This document shows positions 53,201 to 64,000 of a stretch of 64,000 nucleotides of DNA, in pieces. Under the pieces are notes generated by a model that was not told the origin of the DNA, did no database searches, and saw only the letters and a list, made by a program, of their open reading frames with translations. Source of the stretch: Anisakis pegreffii (taxonomy: Eukaryota; Nematoda; Chromadorea; Rhabditida; Anisakidae); NCBI GenBank assembly GCA_035041965.1, contig JAPYMA010001124.1:1-64000 (forward strand), read 5' to 3'. Both the position numbers and the translations under genes were made by a program. How positions within the stretch are numbered: position 1 is the stretch's first letter; each line of letters opens with the position of its first letter.

Positions 53201-53465
53201 TTTGATGAGTTCTCTTAAAACTCAATTGTCTATCTGCACAGAGTGTTTTACAGGCCATTAGTGGCAAATTTTGAATTCTTCTGCATTATGCTGCTGAGAT
53301 TGAAAGGCAAATTTCACCTGTTTTGTTTTTTAGATATTCGCACATATCCAAATTATCTAAACTCGACTGCATTTCAAAATGATCTCTGATTCGAGTTACT
53401 GCCGGAATGCTAATGGCAAACCCGAAGAGGGTCACAACTGCCCAACAAACTCTTACTACACTCAT
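50209..53465 (-). pseudogene. Cys-loop ligand-gated ion channel subunit, disrupted in exon 3
   Basis: Exons in transcript order: 53318-53465, 52619-52818, 51762-52248, 51347-51569, 50986-51174, 50571-50685, 50209-50410. Phases agree throughout if one base is removed from exon 3, giving about 520 codons. Seen: signal peptide (CWAVVTLFGFAISIPAV), receptor motif IWSDPRLSWDP, HIWVP matching the family WxP motif, SNGTV, a Cys loop (FC then FPDDVYKCC), loop-C segment YGWLMSGTIPSAQVDS, TM1 (RIELTLPMTITSILFVFTPF), TM2, TM3 (MIMNTLSICVSIFLW) and TM4 (AMTAITLFFVLGYIVLL) just before the stop. Family role: pentameric neurotransmitter-gated channel at the plasma membrane; the nematode lgc-type group is likely but ligand and ion selectivity cannot be read. 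Lesions: an extra base in the A run at 52098-52100 and TGA at 51972-51974, with the conserved frame resuming at once. Sequencing error remains possible for the first. Confidence 0.82.
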
Positions 53466-55911
53466 TAAGTCTGCAAATATTTTCGTTCAATATTCAATAA
53501 TGTCGTTTAAAAACAGTGCGCGTTAAATACCCCAACGACAATCACGACGGAAACGATGATAGTAATAAATCACTGAAAGGAACCGAAAACTGAATTTTCA
53601 ACAAACTGGAATTGGAAATAAAATTAATTGGTTGATTTCACGTGACAAAAAGCAACTTTCATTGCAGCACAGATCTTTGGCAAATAGTTCATTGTTTTCC
53701 AAAGGACATTTTAAAAATTTCATTGAACATACTCAACGTGATTCACATGTTAGATTTTTTGTGCATATTATTTCATTCTTAAATTAAACGCCATTTAGGG
53801 TATAAGTCAATTGAAAATTTCTATGCATCTCATCTGAATGATGCGATGCTTCGAACTGAACGTTTGTTCGAACGGAAGAATGAGTCAAGCTTTCAGTGGA
53901 ACAATAATCAATCGTAAAAGTAAAGAACGAAAGGTTAATAACATGAAGTATGAATACACACACGTGAAGACTTCGTATGAAGGGAACTCAGAGATATCGA
54001 TAACGCGTTTTGTTGTAGAAATTGAGATGAAACCAATAATACTTCAACAGATCAGTAACAAAAAACAATGGCAGTTGCAAGAAAGTAATACCGGTACCTA
54101 TTTTCATGGTTTACGCCAAAAGTTGTTTAAAGTGGTCTGTTAATTTGACAAATACAAACGAAATATTCTTGTCGATGAGCAGTGATATTCATAAAGGGTT
54201 CCGTGATGGACTGAATTAGTTTCGAGGAAAAATAAGAAGGTTTTCAAAGGTACTGATTTGAATGAAACATTTAAAATGAGAGTACTGATCGTTGGTAATT
54301 GCTGGTAATCTTGAAGTGGTAATTTCTGTTCGTCACAATCGACAACAAAACGCAGGCAGTACATAAAAATAACAACTAATAGAGCGAAGGGATGGATGGA
54401 GTTTTCAAAACCCGCATTACAACTGAGAATTGATGATGCCTTTATATGCCCACTGAGATGGCCTAACGAAGTGCTGCTCCGCCTTTGCAGTGTTCACGTC
54501 AAAACGACTCTGAAATAAATGCTCTGAAAAAGAAATCGAACATCTCTTAAAATCTTAAATATAACAGCTGAGGTTTTGAATAACAAGATTTCAATTGCAT
54601 TATGTAGTCTATCCATCGTGCACTCACAAAGGCAGATTACAGCTGTGAAACATGATTTAAGAACCACTTTCATGTGAAACGCTAATTGTGCTGATCCGTT
54701 CTTGCCAAACAACATTTATCAATTCCATTTTAATAATTCCGTTTCATCTATCAATTTTATCATAATTCCGTTCTCGTCCACTTTTTTCCAATTCCATTTT
54801 TTTCCAATTCCAGTTCCATTTTAAGCTCCCAGTGTTATTAGACTAGTGATGTAGACCAGTGTTATTAGATTGTTGAATTTAGCAAAACACTAAATTGATA
54901 CTCCTGATGGGCTATGAATTAATTGTACAACCCAATCAATTGTTTGGATTCACTGTCTCGTTTGCATTTTATTCACTGAAAGTGCTCGTTATGTTTTACA
55001 GAATAACTTTTGTCAAATGTTAATTTTGATTCGATGACAATTACTGGAATCCTACGAAGACTTCAATAATCCTTTGTGGAATTTTCGATGAACATTTCTT
55101 GCAGTGCTAAGTGAGCACGAATCGATGAAATGGTTCAGTGTTGAGACTATGTGAATCGGCATTCTTCGAAGACCAGCTCTATGAGAAGACCTGCCCAATC
55201 ATCCGCTTTTGAGTTATTTATTTCGATTGCATTGCACAACCAGTCGGCATGCGTGTAAAAAAATCTAATTGCACAATGGAAATGTTTTCTTCAGTGCTTT
55301 TTTTTGTTTTTGACCATTCAACCGGTTGTGTTATGACAAGAACGCAGTCATTGTTGAGAGAGATAACGAGTTTATTTTTTAGGCGATTGTGATGATATAA
55401 TTAGGTTAAGTTCATTGCTCAAGAGAATTCGGCTTTGCTGTTAAGTTGTTAAGTTAAAATAGCGTTTCAGATGGTTTTTATCGAAGACAATCGAAGTTCA
55501 GCGGCTCTGATGAATTGAGTATATTATTGAAAAGAACGTTTAAAATAACGGATGAAATAACATTTTCACCGTGAGATGTAAGCGTTTTTGACTGTGTTCG
55601 AGTGAGCACTTACTTGCCTGATCGCTTCATAAACAATCCTCACTAATAAAGAAGTTTCATTTTGTGTGATATCGCCTCAGCGCTGGACGGCTTAAGCCTT
55701 CGCGCTTGACAGAGTAACAGTAACATTTCTCTTAAGTGATTACGAGGAAGATGGGATAACAACTGTTACAAGTGAAGTGATCAATGTGACCCTGCTGTGC
55801 TCATCGAATAGTCGAACGCAAATTACAGCCGAATTGTTCATCAACACTTGGAAACATCGTCGCAGAATGCTGTGAATGATATAGGCGAAACAATTGAAGC
55901 AGTGCTCTACA
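53466..55911. other. Intergenic spacer
   Basis: AT-rich sequence with short direct repeats at 54.8 kb. No exon with paired splice sites was identified. Confidence 0.55.
54781..54870. repeat. Short direct repeats in AT-rich spacer
   Basis: TTTTTTCCAATTCCA occurs twice in a row, followed by two copies of CCAGTGTTATTAGA about 28 bp apart. No coding signal. Confidence 0.6.
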
Positions 55912-55917
55912 TTTATT
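55912..55917 (-). terminator. Polyadenylation signal overlapping the stop of the 170-aa gene
   Basis: The plus strand reads TTTATT, so the minus strand reads AATAAA across the TAA stop at 55913-55915. This is the same arrangement as at the CAP gene. Confidence 0.4.
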
Positions 55918-57498
55918 TGTTGGTATCCTTTGTTTTGAGTGTAACTTTTGAGGAACTGTTTTTCGTGTTCGGAGAAATTGTTGGAAGTTTGATGCACTTC
56001 TTCTTTGGTTTCAAGCCGTCACGTGTCGATGCTGATGTCCTCATCGAATCTCGCCTCTTACAATCTTTCACTTCATTTTCGATTGCTTCGACCACCTGAA
56101 TGGGTGAAAATTCATGGTTTTATTTGCATTCAAAGTGGAAAGAAGGTATTGAGAATTCCACTCGTCAAACGTCGCAGCAGGAGATTGGAAAAAGATCTTA
56201 AGAACAAAAAATTTCAGAACATTTCAAGGGCAGCGTTGGATCATTTATAAAACAAGTTTTTGTTGGAGAGTAACTTTTGAGACCTGATAGCCAGGTGGAT
56301 TGTAGGAATAAAGTAAAATCGAGTTTAAAGTCATGCTGAATATGGTATCATTCATTCTGTAGCATTTAATGTAAATTCAAATAATAAAAGTCGTCCTCGA
56401 GTTAAGACCAGCCTGAGTTCTAAATTCAACTTGTGTAACATCACGGTTTGAACCTCCCTATGAGATCAATTATTTGGTATTTTGGATCGCTTCTTAACTT
56501 ACCGAGTTCCAAAGATAGTTCTTAACAACATTCCGTACGATGGCCGTTCGAATAGCCTCTTGGTCATCATCCGTACGCTTTGGAACGATACCTTTACCAA
56601 TCACTCTGAATTTGAGAAACTTTTATTGAATTCAAAATCCTGAACATTCTGAACCGAACTCACCTGTGAGTTTCCATCACTGGCGATGAGCAGTTTCATC
56701 CGAATTTTTCAAATAAATTAGGAACATAGCACTCTTCCTTTCCCTTCAAGCTAAATATAAAATGCTGGGATAAATCAAGAATCGGAACGTGTTCTTGGGC
56801 CTATTCCGAACCCCTCTCTTTAGGAGTCATTGGGCAATGTAGGAGAGTAGCTGTACACCTCAATGCTCGTCAAATCAATATTCGAAATCAAAGTTTCATG
56901 AAACAGATAATTATTTGCGCTGATACCGTTAGTTGTGTGAAAAGAAGAGCTTCAATGAATGAAGACTTTAATGTTTGTGGTATTGTTAATAAAAGAGATG
57001 CATAAGAAATGGTAGAAATTCCTGAGATTTCATATAAGTGTGGAACATGTGTGTTTTCAACGTACGTCAAATGGCTCTGTGATAGAAAATTATCGAACTA
57101 GCGATCCAGTGTTGAGAGACTTTTTGTTCCACATATGCTTTATCATGCATTAATCAGTAAATTACCAAACACATTTAGATCTCATTCGTCGATATTGCTT
57201 GAACGTTTGAAACAGAAAAACCGACTGAACGTTTTGATTAAACGATTCACATAAAAAGAAATTCATCTCACCTGAGATGTGGAAATCGTTGCGCCCAAAG
57301 TCGACATTCCTTCTCAACTTCTTCGTCGGACATCGGCTCGTTCTCATAAACACTCCGTTCAACTTTCGCAACAAAGTCGTTAGCCGTTGACAAATTCTGA
57401 ATTGGTGTATCGTAATCACGCCAGCCACTCCAATCATCCAACGAACCCATAGTCTGAATGCAATGCATTGTATCAGATTGCAATGTCGGCACACTCAT
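55913..57498 (-). CDS. Uncharacterised 170-aa charged protein, three exons
   Basis: Exons 57272-57498, 56503-56605 and 55913-56095 join in phase with GT-AG borders (CTCAG|GTGAGA, TCG|GTAAGT; acceptors TTCAG) to give 170 aa. No signal peptide or membrane segment is seen, so the product is probably intracellular. The N-terminal half is acidic with aromatics (DDWSGWRDYD) followed by a helix-like MSDEEVEKECRLWAQRFPHL. The middle (KRTDDDQEAIRTAIVRNVV) looks helical. The C-terminal 40 residues are Lys/Ser/Thr-rich (GLKPKKKCIKL). An AATAAA on the minus strand (55912-55917) overlaps the stop codon. I do not recognise a family. It lies 2.4 kb upstream of the ion-channel pseudogene on the same strand, too far for a typical nematode operon. 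Confidence 0.72.
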
Positions 57499-59483
57499 AC
57501 GAATTGCATCACAAGTTGTAAACTATAGGTCGTGTTCTTGGGGAATTCTGAGGTGTTAATAAATGAGTTAATAATTGAACGTCTGCTTCCTTATTTGATC
57601 GTTGTTTTGAACTATCTTTCCACTGAATATGTAATTACCAATAAGCCTCAATGACTTCATACTTATTTCCTTCGTCAACTTATTGAATCTCATACTACTT
57701 TTGATCCTCATATTGATTCTCGCAAAATCCTTCCCCAATCATATCACTTTTGTCATTCCCATTTTCATTAGTAGTAAGTTTATTGAAGCTCACTGAAAAC
57801 CAGTTTCCGTTGCAAAACTAACCGATAATTTTTGAATCACGCGTTTGCGACGGTATTGTTTGTACTAAATATGGCTTTCGGGTGCTCGCAATGAAGAATG
57901 GAAAAAGTGGACGTTGAAAATGAAATAACTAGCGGTAACGTTTCAATAAGTGAGCAGAGCAGTAAAAACTGCCTTCATGTTACTTGATTAGAACGAATCG
58001 TAAAGTAATTTACATGTTGCGATTGCTTGAAACGAACGTTGTACCTGCACACTGTTCAGATCATGAAATGTGATGCTTTTGCTGGCTACGTTACCATGGT
58101 TACAACTTTAGTGGCATGCTTCTGCAGCACACTCTGAACACATTGAAACAGCATTATGAATGATTTTGCATACTTTGCAAGCATCGATATATTCGTTCGA
58201 TTTGCTCACTGCTTGAAATGAGTATTTCGATGATCCATCAACAAAGCATTCACGCTACTCATCGAATAAACGAATGGCTTCACAATCATGCGCATCTTTC
58301 ATACAGATCTGTCAAAGACGCATGCAGATCTGTCAACATTCTACGATGTCAACCCTATTGAAGATGTCCAACGCCACTACATCAATATGGCTTTCTTAAG
58401 GCGTAGTAGATTATTGACATCTTGGAAATCAGACGTCTTAAGCGCCACTTAATGTTATTCTAGGAGATAATTTATGGTCTAACTGTTATCAATATTTTGG
58501 CGTCCTTCGAAAGAATTGATAATTTAGCTAGACCTGATTTATTACAACACAGATATCCATTCATTCTCCGATCAGAAAAATGCAAAATTTTCTTTATGAT
58601 TCATATCTGTGATAAATGAAACCATCTTAACGAATTTAAGAAAATAGATTAACAAAACTTGAAATGGATTTGCTACTAACAAAACTGGCAGTTAGAAACC
58701 AGTGGTACAAGTGCATTTTTATCATCCATCCATCCATCCCATCCAACGATGATTAGAATAAATGGATAAAAATGAATAGAATAAATGGATAAAAAATCGC
58801 GGAAAAAGGCAAATGTCTGAGGGCGTAGAATGAAAGTGGGCAAAAACAAATAAAATTACGCAGAATTAGTGAGTGCACAGGTAGCACTGCGGAAGAATAT
58901 AAGCAAAGTTGTAGAGAGAAACCTTCTTCGAAAGCGAGCTAGTGATAGGATGCATGCATTCAATTCACAATTTCGACGAGGATTCATTCGAAAAAGAATC
59001 ATTCGTTTTTCCTTCGATTGCAGTCGGCAGATAAACACGAAAAAGCGGAATAATTGCTGCAGGACATGATTTGGAAATTGTACAAATTCACAAAAACGAA
59101 TCTGATGCACTCTCTGTTGACATAATCATGGAACTGATTATCTCATGCAAACGCTCTCAAATACGGAATGAGTTCATTCGAAGTGAACGGAATCGTTTCT
59201 GCTCGTTTCGATACTATCGCATTTTATCAACTTTATTAACAAAATCGCCGTTCCGGGTACAACAGCGGTTACATGAACACAAGAACTGTTAGAATCCAAG
59301 TAATTTTTGGAACTGTTATTGTATCCGATCTGCTTTCCGAACCATGTTTCGACTACTGCCCCTCAATGGAATATCAGTTGAAAAATATGGATGAGTGGAT
59401 AAATGCCCACTATCCTTGGATGTACCCATCGCTCTTATCCATTCTTCCGATTTGAACAACAACCGTTCCGAGTACAACAACGG
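57499..59483. other. Intergenic spacer
   Basis: Includes (CATC)n and ATGGATAAA-type simple sequence near 58.7 kb and a basic open frame at 58869-59069 that I could not support. Nothing else seen. Confidence 0.5.
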
Positions 59484-59494
59484 TTACAACGAGG
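59248..59494. repeat. Direct repeat of about 30 bp
   Basis: A segment starting CCGTTCCGGGTACAACAGCG (about 59248-59278) recurs with few changes at about 59464-59494. Confidence 0.6.
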
Positions 59495-59968
59495 CGCCAG
59501 CGTCCACGATCGGCAAACCCTGATCTAATGTGTGCATGTAATACCACGGATGGAACTACGACTGTAAAAACAGAGAATGAATCGCGTTATGAACGCTTTA
59601 CAAATAGTCATCAAATATGAAAGCAATGGAAATAATTGTTGATATTCGGCAATAAAACGAATTGATTTTATGTGGTTGTCATTCGGTGACCAATAAAATA
59701 AGAACCATTCGCAAATAAAAAACATAAACGATATGATATCTAAACAAAACCTCACATTACTGTTGTATGTTTGAGTATCGTAAAACGTCCCATTTTCAGA
59801 CTGTTTTTTCACTTGCCTGAATACAAACAGTTCGACTGGTCCTATGAACACATCAGCTGTTAGAGTATCTGATTTTCGACTGAGCATTTTTGCACTCGTA
59901 GTTTTTTCAACTTCAAATGTGACGAACTTGCGAACAATTCTCTTCCCATTTAACGACAATCCACCGAA
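59484..59968 (-). CDS. Orphan coding exon(s), partial gene of unknown product
   Basis: On the minus strand 59756-59968 is open for 71 codons between an acceptor (CGTTAG) and a donor (AAT|GTGAGG), phase 0 at both ends. It has balanced, coding-like composition (KRIVRKFVTFEVEKTTSAK, ADVFIGPVELFVFRQVKK). A possible terminal exon at 59484-59519 (acceptor GATCAG, GLPIVDAGASL, TAA) keeps frame. No upstream exon with a matching phase and ATG could be fixed. Fragments at 60,060-60,230 on the same strand look coding but contain conflicting frames. I do not recognise the product. A decayed gene or antisense noise is possible. Confidence 0.3.
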
Positions 59969-60615
59969 CTAACGATAAGTGAAAAGTAAACCGATCGTTC
60001 TCGATTATCGCTTTGTCCAGTCATTACCTGAATTACCTGGATTCACCAGGCTATCAAACGTTTGTAACATTGCTGGCCACAATGCGTTTCCATTCAGTCC
60101 TTGATCTTGCTTTCCTTTGCCAAGTGTTACTCAGTTTCTTTGCAATATGGTTGTCCAATCATATTGACCGTAAACACACTTTCCGCGTTCATCGAACACC
60201 GATGAAATGAAATGTCCCTTGATATTAGACGATAATAGTTTCTAATTCAGGCGATATCCCCACTGAAGCCCACCCATTTCTGGTTTCATGATTTGACACC
60301 AATTACTGTTGAGCCAGAACTTTCAACTTTCCCAAGCCAACTGCTTAATCGACGTCCCGGGTGTTGCTTTCTATCGGGTAATGGCGAAGTTTGACTGATG
60401 CATTATTACCAGGTGACAAATTTTACGACCCTGTCAGTCCAAACGCCTTCACAAATCGCTTTTGGGTTCTTTCACTATTTTATTGACGTCTCATATTTTT
60501 ATATAAGTGATGAATTGCTGTCATTTTGTTTCAATAATAAACATTACCATTAGGCAACGGTAATTAAATACTTGTGAACCTAGTTTCTTTCCAATGGATA
60601 TTGTGATGATGGATA

Positions 60616-60621
60616 TTTCAG
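60616..60621 (+). promoter_or_regulatory. Trans-splice acceptor candidate before the CAP gene
   Basis: TTTCAG is followed after 16 nt by the ATG at 60638. No in-frame coding segment precedes it, so a spliced-leader acceptor with a very short 5' UTR is the simplest reading. Confidence 0.45.
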
Positions 60622-60637
60622 TATGAACTGCTAAAAA

Positions 60638-62795
60638 ATGAGTAGGCGCAAGCAGACCGTCATTGATAAAACGACCATTCGCCGAACACCATCGGGACGT
60701 CTTCTCTCCAGAAGTTTCACGGTTTTTTAAACATTCGAGCGCTTTTTATGTTCAATTTTTGTAATGAATGTGACCGATGTAATTAACCGAGGGAAGAAAC
60801 GCCATCTATGAACCGAGTTTCCCACAATGAATGCACCAATGATTAGAAATTATCGAACCGTGCCAATCGATTACCAACTGATTACATTCCCATCGTCAGT
60901 ACCGCTTTGAAAATGTTTTCTTTTGCTCACCCATGCGGAGCATACGTTCAAAATAACTCATCTAAACCATCTTCGATTCAGATTAGTTTATGTATTCTTA
61001 AACTCAGACTCCAAGAAAATGCGGAAGCTCACAGTGTGTTGCTCTTTTGCGTCCCCTGTCATCGACAAAAATTAACCTTCTTCATAAAATTGAGTAAAGG
61101 TTTATGAGAAGCCAATCATCAGGGGACCTGAAAACAGGAAGGCATTAGTTCAGTGATCCGATTTATTCCCCTCGATTTGCACATTCGGACCGGTTGTACT
61201 CTACCAATCCGATCCTACCTTTCCCGCGCGCCTCATGTGAGAGGATGATTTGTAGAGAACTGTGTACTACGATGATAAGGACGACGAAGGGCCTTTTCGG
61301 CAAAGGAAACCTCCTGAAGACATCCACCACCAACAACAGTATGTAGCGAACAAGCTGAACATTGAACGTGAAACATTTCTACGTTTCCACGACGACCACC
61401 AACCAGAATTCGATCTTCGAGGATATCGTAAAGATTCGGTCATATCAAGAAACGATAGCGATCGCACAGTTGGAACCGAATACGCTGGTGAACTGATTGG
61501 AATTTGTCAACATTTATTTCCTGTTACTGAAGAAAAGATGAGGAGATATTTTCGGCGTTTAATGGGCTCATTTAATTTATGAATTTTCAAAATGAACCCG
61601 CATCGATTTTCCATCGCAGTTCAAATCTGACATACAATTATCGGAGGAAGAGTGATGTTTGAGTGATATTTTCGAATTCACCATAGATGATCACTGATTA
61701 GAAGAAGTAGTTACTGCCGATCATCACCTCGTCATATAATTTTGTCGATGAGATGAATTTTTAAGAGCCGATGCGATTGTTCGATGATAAGTTTTCTGGA
61801 AAGAGTTGGTCATCCAACCGTACACTTCAAAATGATCCTCCAAATGACGGTGTGACAGTGGGACGTCAGCATCGTGGTCGTGCGGTTTTGTGGGAAATTA
61901 TTGCGGAGATAAATCGTCGACGAAAGGTTATTGATAACGCAGATCAATGCAATTCTATCAAGTTTCGTGAATGCACAAATGTCGAATAACTCAGAACAGT
62001 GCACATCAGTGGAGTTTTTCAGTCACTTCAGTTCTGTTTCAGATTTGGAATTATTCATCCATTTGAGTTTGTTTGAATTGATAACAACTTTGAAGCGATG
62101 ACCGTTCATGTACTTTCAAGTGACCTCCTCGAAAGCATTAACCTTAAAGTCGCTGACTGTTCAATTTTTATAAGAATTCCTCAATTAGCAATCTGACTGA
62201 TTCACGGCGTGACTGAGGAATAAAGAGGGACCATTGAAATGGTTTCGAAATGGTGAATTATAATGATCACATTTTGTACGGTGGTTATCAGTGATTATGT
62301 TTTTGACTATGTTTTGTGATTTTGTAATTAAATCAGAGCATTAAATAGCTGGATGAAAATGCAGGAAAATGGTGTTTGTGAACTGAAGACTGACGCTGAA
62401 CTGTGCAAGAATGCGCAAAACTGGGCGAATTATCTGGTGCTAAGTGATCAGTTCAGGTGTGTTGGATACCCGAAATTTATTCCTTAAATCTCACTGATCG
62501 ATTGGAAGAGATGGGTTGATGACTTTTTGCATGACTCTTTCTTATAAATTGAATATAATGATATTGATGAACATAGAGATGGAGTCAAATAAACTTCTTT
62601 AGGTGTCGTAAAAATTCGTCAATGAATATATGGATGGGAAGAAAACCAATGAAATTTATTGTTGACGAATGGTCGCATAACGTGCTGTCGTTCAGTGATA
62701 ATATCTTTGGTTCATGTTTGTTCAAAAGAATCGGTGTGGGGCGAGCTTATGATGATTCTGAACATGCGTTTATAATTGTGGCTGAATATCAATAA
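60638..62795 (+). CDS. CAP/SCP-domain (GAPR-1-like) protein with novel N-terminal region
   Basis: Exons 60638-60721, 61256-61487, 61766-61961, 62337-62456 and 62603-62795 join in phase to give 274 aa. A TTTCAG 17 nt before the ATG suggests spliced-leader trans-splicing. Residues 1-165 are charged, probably disordered (SRRKQTVIDKTTIRRTP, YYDDKDDEGPF, LFDDKFSGKSW) and match nothing I know. Residues from about 171 form a CAP domain: ALNSWMKMQENGVCELKTDA, then ELCKNAQNWANYLVLSD, and near the end KRIGVGRA and AFIIVAEYQ. The family folds as an alpha-beta-alpha sandwich; GAPR-1-type members are membrane-associated and intracellular, and lack of a signal peptide fits that. Odd: about 105 residues instead of 140-150, the His-Ser, Gly-Glu-Asn and GHF..MVW motifs are absent, and the protein stops at EYQ. 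The exon 3 donor (ATCAA|GTTTCG) is the weakest call. AATAAA at 62791 overlaps the stop. Confidence 0.8.
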
Positions 62796-62796
62796 A
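62791..62796 (+). terminator. Polyadenylation signal overlapping the CAP stop codon
   Basis: AATAAA includes the TAA stop of the CAP-domain gene. T-rich sequence follows. The 3' UTR would be very short. Confidence 0.45.
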
Positions 62797-64000
62797 TTTG
62801 TTTGTTCATTTATTGTTCATTGATGAGAAAAGAAATACGTACAAGCAATATGAAAGGTAAGACGCTCCAGTGTCATGTTGGATGATTCGATTAAGAAAGG
62901 GAAGTGAATGAATGAAAAATGCTGAAGTGTTGTGGCACCAATTGATTTTATAGTCCAGACAAGTCATGGAAAATTTGAGGGAATAATTAGCCTTGTTATA
63001 ATACAAACGTTGCTGAATGGTCGTTAACAAACTCTGAGCAGTTTGCTAGTTATAACTGCCAATATGTAGGAAAAAGACGAATTTTCTAAATAAGGTAAAT
63101 GAAGGATTGGTGATAAGAAAGTGAAGAGTCGCATCATTTAGCGACATTTCATCAGCTTCAATTCAGTTCCTTTTTTGTTCAAGTAGAACCTTCATGAGCC
63201 GACACATTTTCTCAGACCGATCTACTAACAAATTTTTCTGCTCTTGTCGCCTTATGAGTGGTTCTCATAGGGGTAAATTACTCCTTTGGAGGTAATTGAG
63301 GGGCGACAAACTAATATTTCAAGCAGTAGTTATATTTTGATGGGTGTTTTTTCGGTAGGGTATCCAAACGCGGTTTGCTCACGGCAACACTCTTCATAAT
63401 TCAATTTTTTGAGTGCCTTTAGTTCGTCTGCGCCTGAACAAAAGTCAGTTTGAAGAAGTCACAAGTATCACATAAGTTTTGTAAAATTTACTGGCTGACA
63501 TCGTTCTTCACGAGCAGAAAGAATTGACTGAGTTCTTTCGTGAGATAGAAAAGATCATTGGTTTGGTGCGAGGCGAGCGAATATTTCTGAATTCATCCGT
63601 TATTACCATCCGATAGAGATGAAAAGTTTTGATAAGTTTTCTGATCACTGCATTTAATGTGTCACAGGATTCTGGTTTGTGACAGATGTGTATTAAGCTA
63701 TCGTAAGTAGTAGTACCTCCAGAGACAGGTTACTACGGTAACTAGCCACGCACACAAATGACCGTAGAACACCCGCACTTAACGAAAACGTTACGAATCG
63801 AATAAAAACACGAACAGTTGAAAAATCAGAAACGCTCGCACACATTTATCTGTTTATGTGACGAGGAATGACCAATGCTAATTTATTATTTAATTCAATC
63901 TTATGTTGTAAGTGTTTTATCACAACCTGTACGCTTTGTCGTGCTTACAAACTAATGAAAGACCATCTGGACTACGCCCATGCATTCATAAATTTCTCGT
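62797..64000. other. Downstream spacer to window end
   Basis: No coding signal. Contains the small inverted-repeat element at 63.2 kb. Confidence 0.55.
63241..63312. repeat. Short inverted-repeat element
   Basis: TTGTCGCC near the start and GGCGACAA near the end enclose partly complementary inner segments (TTACTCC / GGAGGTAA). Small; significance uncertain. Confidence 0.45.

Noticed and set aside
58869..59069. Basic plus-strand ORF (66 aa)
   Set aside because: No ATG start, no paired splice sites and an equally open antisense frame.
59525..59959. Single 144-aa minus-strand ORF
   Set aside because: The second half is hydrophobic read-through beyond a good donor at 59755; only the first half is coding-like, and it has no ATG at its start.
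60250..60390. Possible plus-strand exon after TAATTCAG
   Set aside because: Open and Pro-rich, but no good donor or in-phase partner exon was found.
1..64000. CRISPR array, prokaryotic operon or phage
   Set aside because: No spaced repeats, no long uninterrupted ORFs or ribosome-binding sites; gene structure is intron-rich and eukaryotic.

Overview
The window is from a eukaryotic nuclear genome, most likely a nematode. It is AT-rich, genes are split into small exons (72-250 nt) by introns of up to about 9 kb, acceptors mostly read TTTCAG, and two genes begin 12-17 nt after a TTTCAG, as in spliced-leader trans-spliced genes. The best protein matches (a DYC-1/NOS1AP PTB protein, a nematode-type Cys-loop receptor, a CAP/SCP protein) fit this. 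There is no prokaryotic operon, CRISPR array or rRNA. Exons were assembled by hand from splice signals, reading phase and family knowledge. No alignment or RNA evidence was available.

Layout. 1-15,000 has no complete gene: microsatellite, ATT/ATC low complexity, a 40-bp tandem repeat, a perfect hairpin and one orphan exon (7,941-8,020, +). 15,019-47,310 (+) is one 20-exon gene, dyc-1 (CAPON/NOS1AP family), with a predicted 984 aa: N-terminal PTB domain, Pro/Ser-rich linker, central coiled coil and long charged tail. Its introns hold two phase-compatible candidate alternative first exons (27,157-27,339 and 34,603-34,747), which would give isoforms without most or all of the PTB domain. They also hold two foldback elements (36.2-36.6 kb and 39.2-39.4 kb). 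47,311-50,208 is intergenic with two small inverted-repeat elements, one flanked by a perfect 10-bp direct repeat.

50,209-53,465 (-) is a seven-exon Cys-loop ligand-gated ion channel whose exon 3 carries a one-base frameshift and an in-frame TGA, so it is a likely pseudogene. 55,913-57,498 (-) is a three-exon gene for an unrecognised 170-aa charged protein. 59,484-59,968 (-) holds coding-like orphan exons. 60,638-62,795 (+) is a five-exon gene of 274 aa with a novel charged N-terminal half and a shortened, degenerate CAP (GAPR-1/SCP-like) domain.

The genes lie on both strands with kilobase spacers and do not form an operon. DYC-1 in C. elegans is linked to dystrophin function at muscle attachments; nothing here shows a functional link to its neighbours. 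The observations most worth checking are the internal alternative starts of dyc-1, the two lesions in the ion-channel gene, the degenerate CAP protein and the element with the 10-bp flanking duplication.
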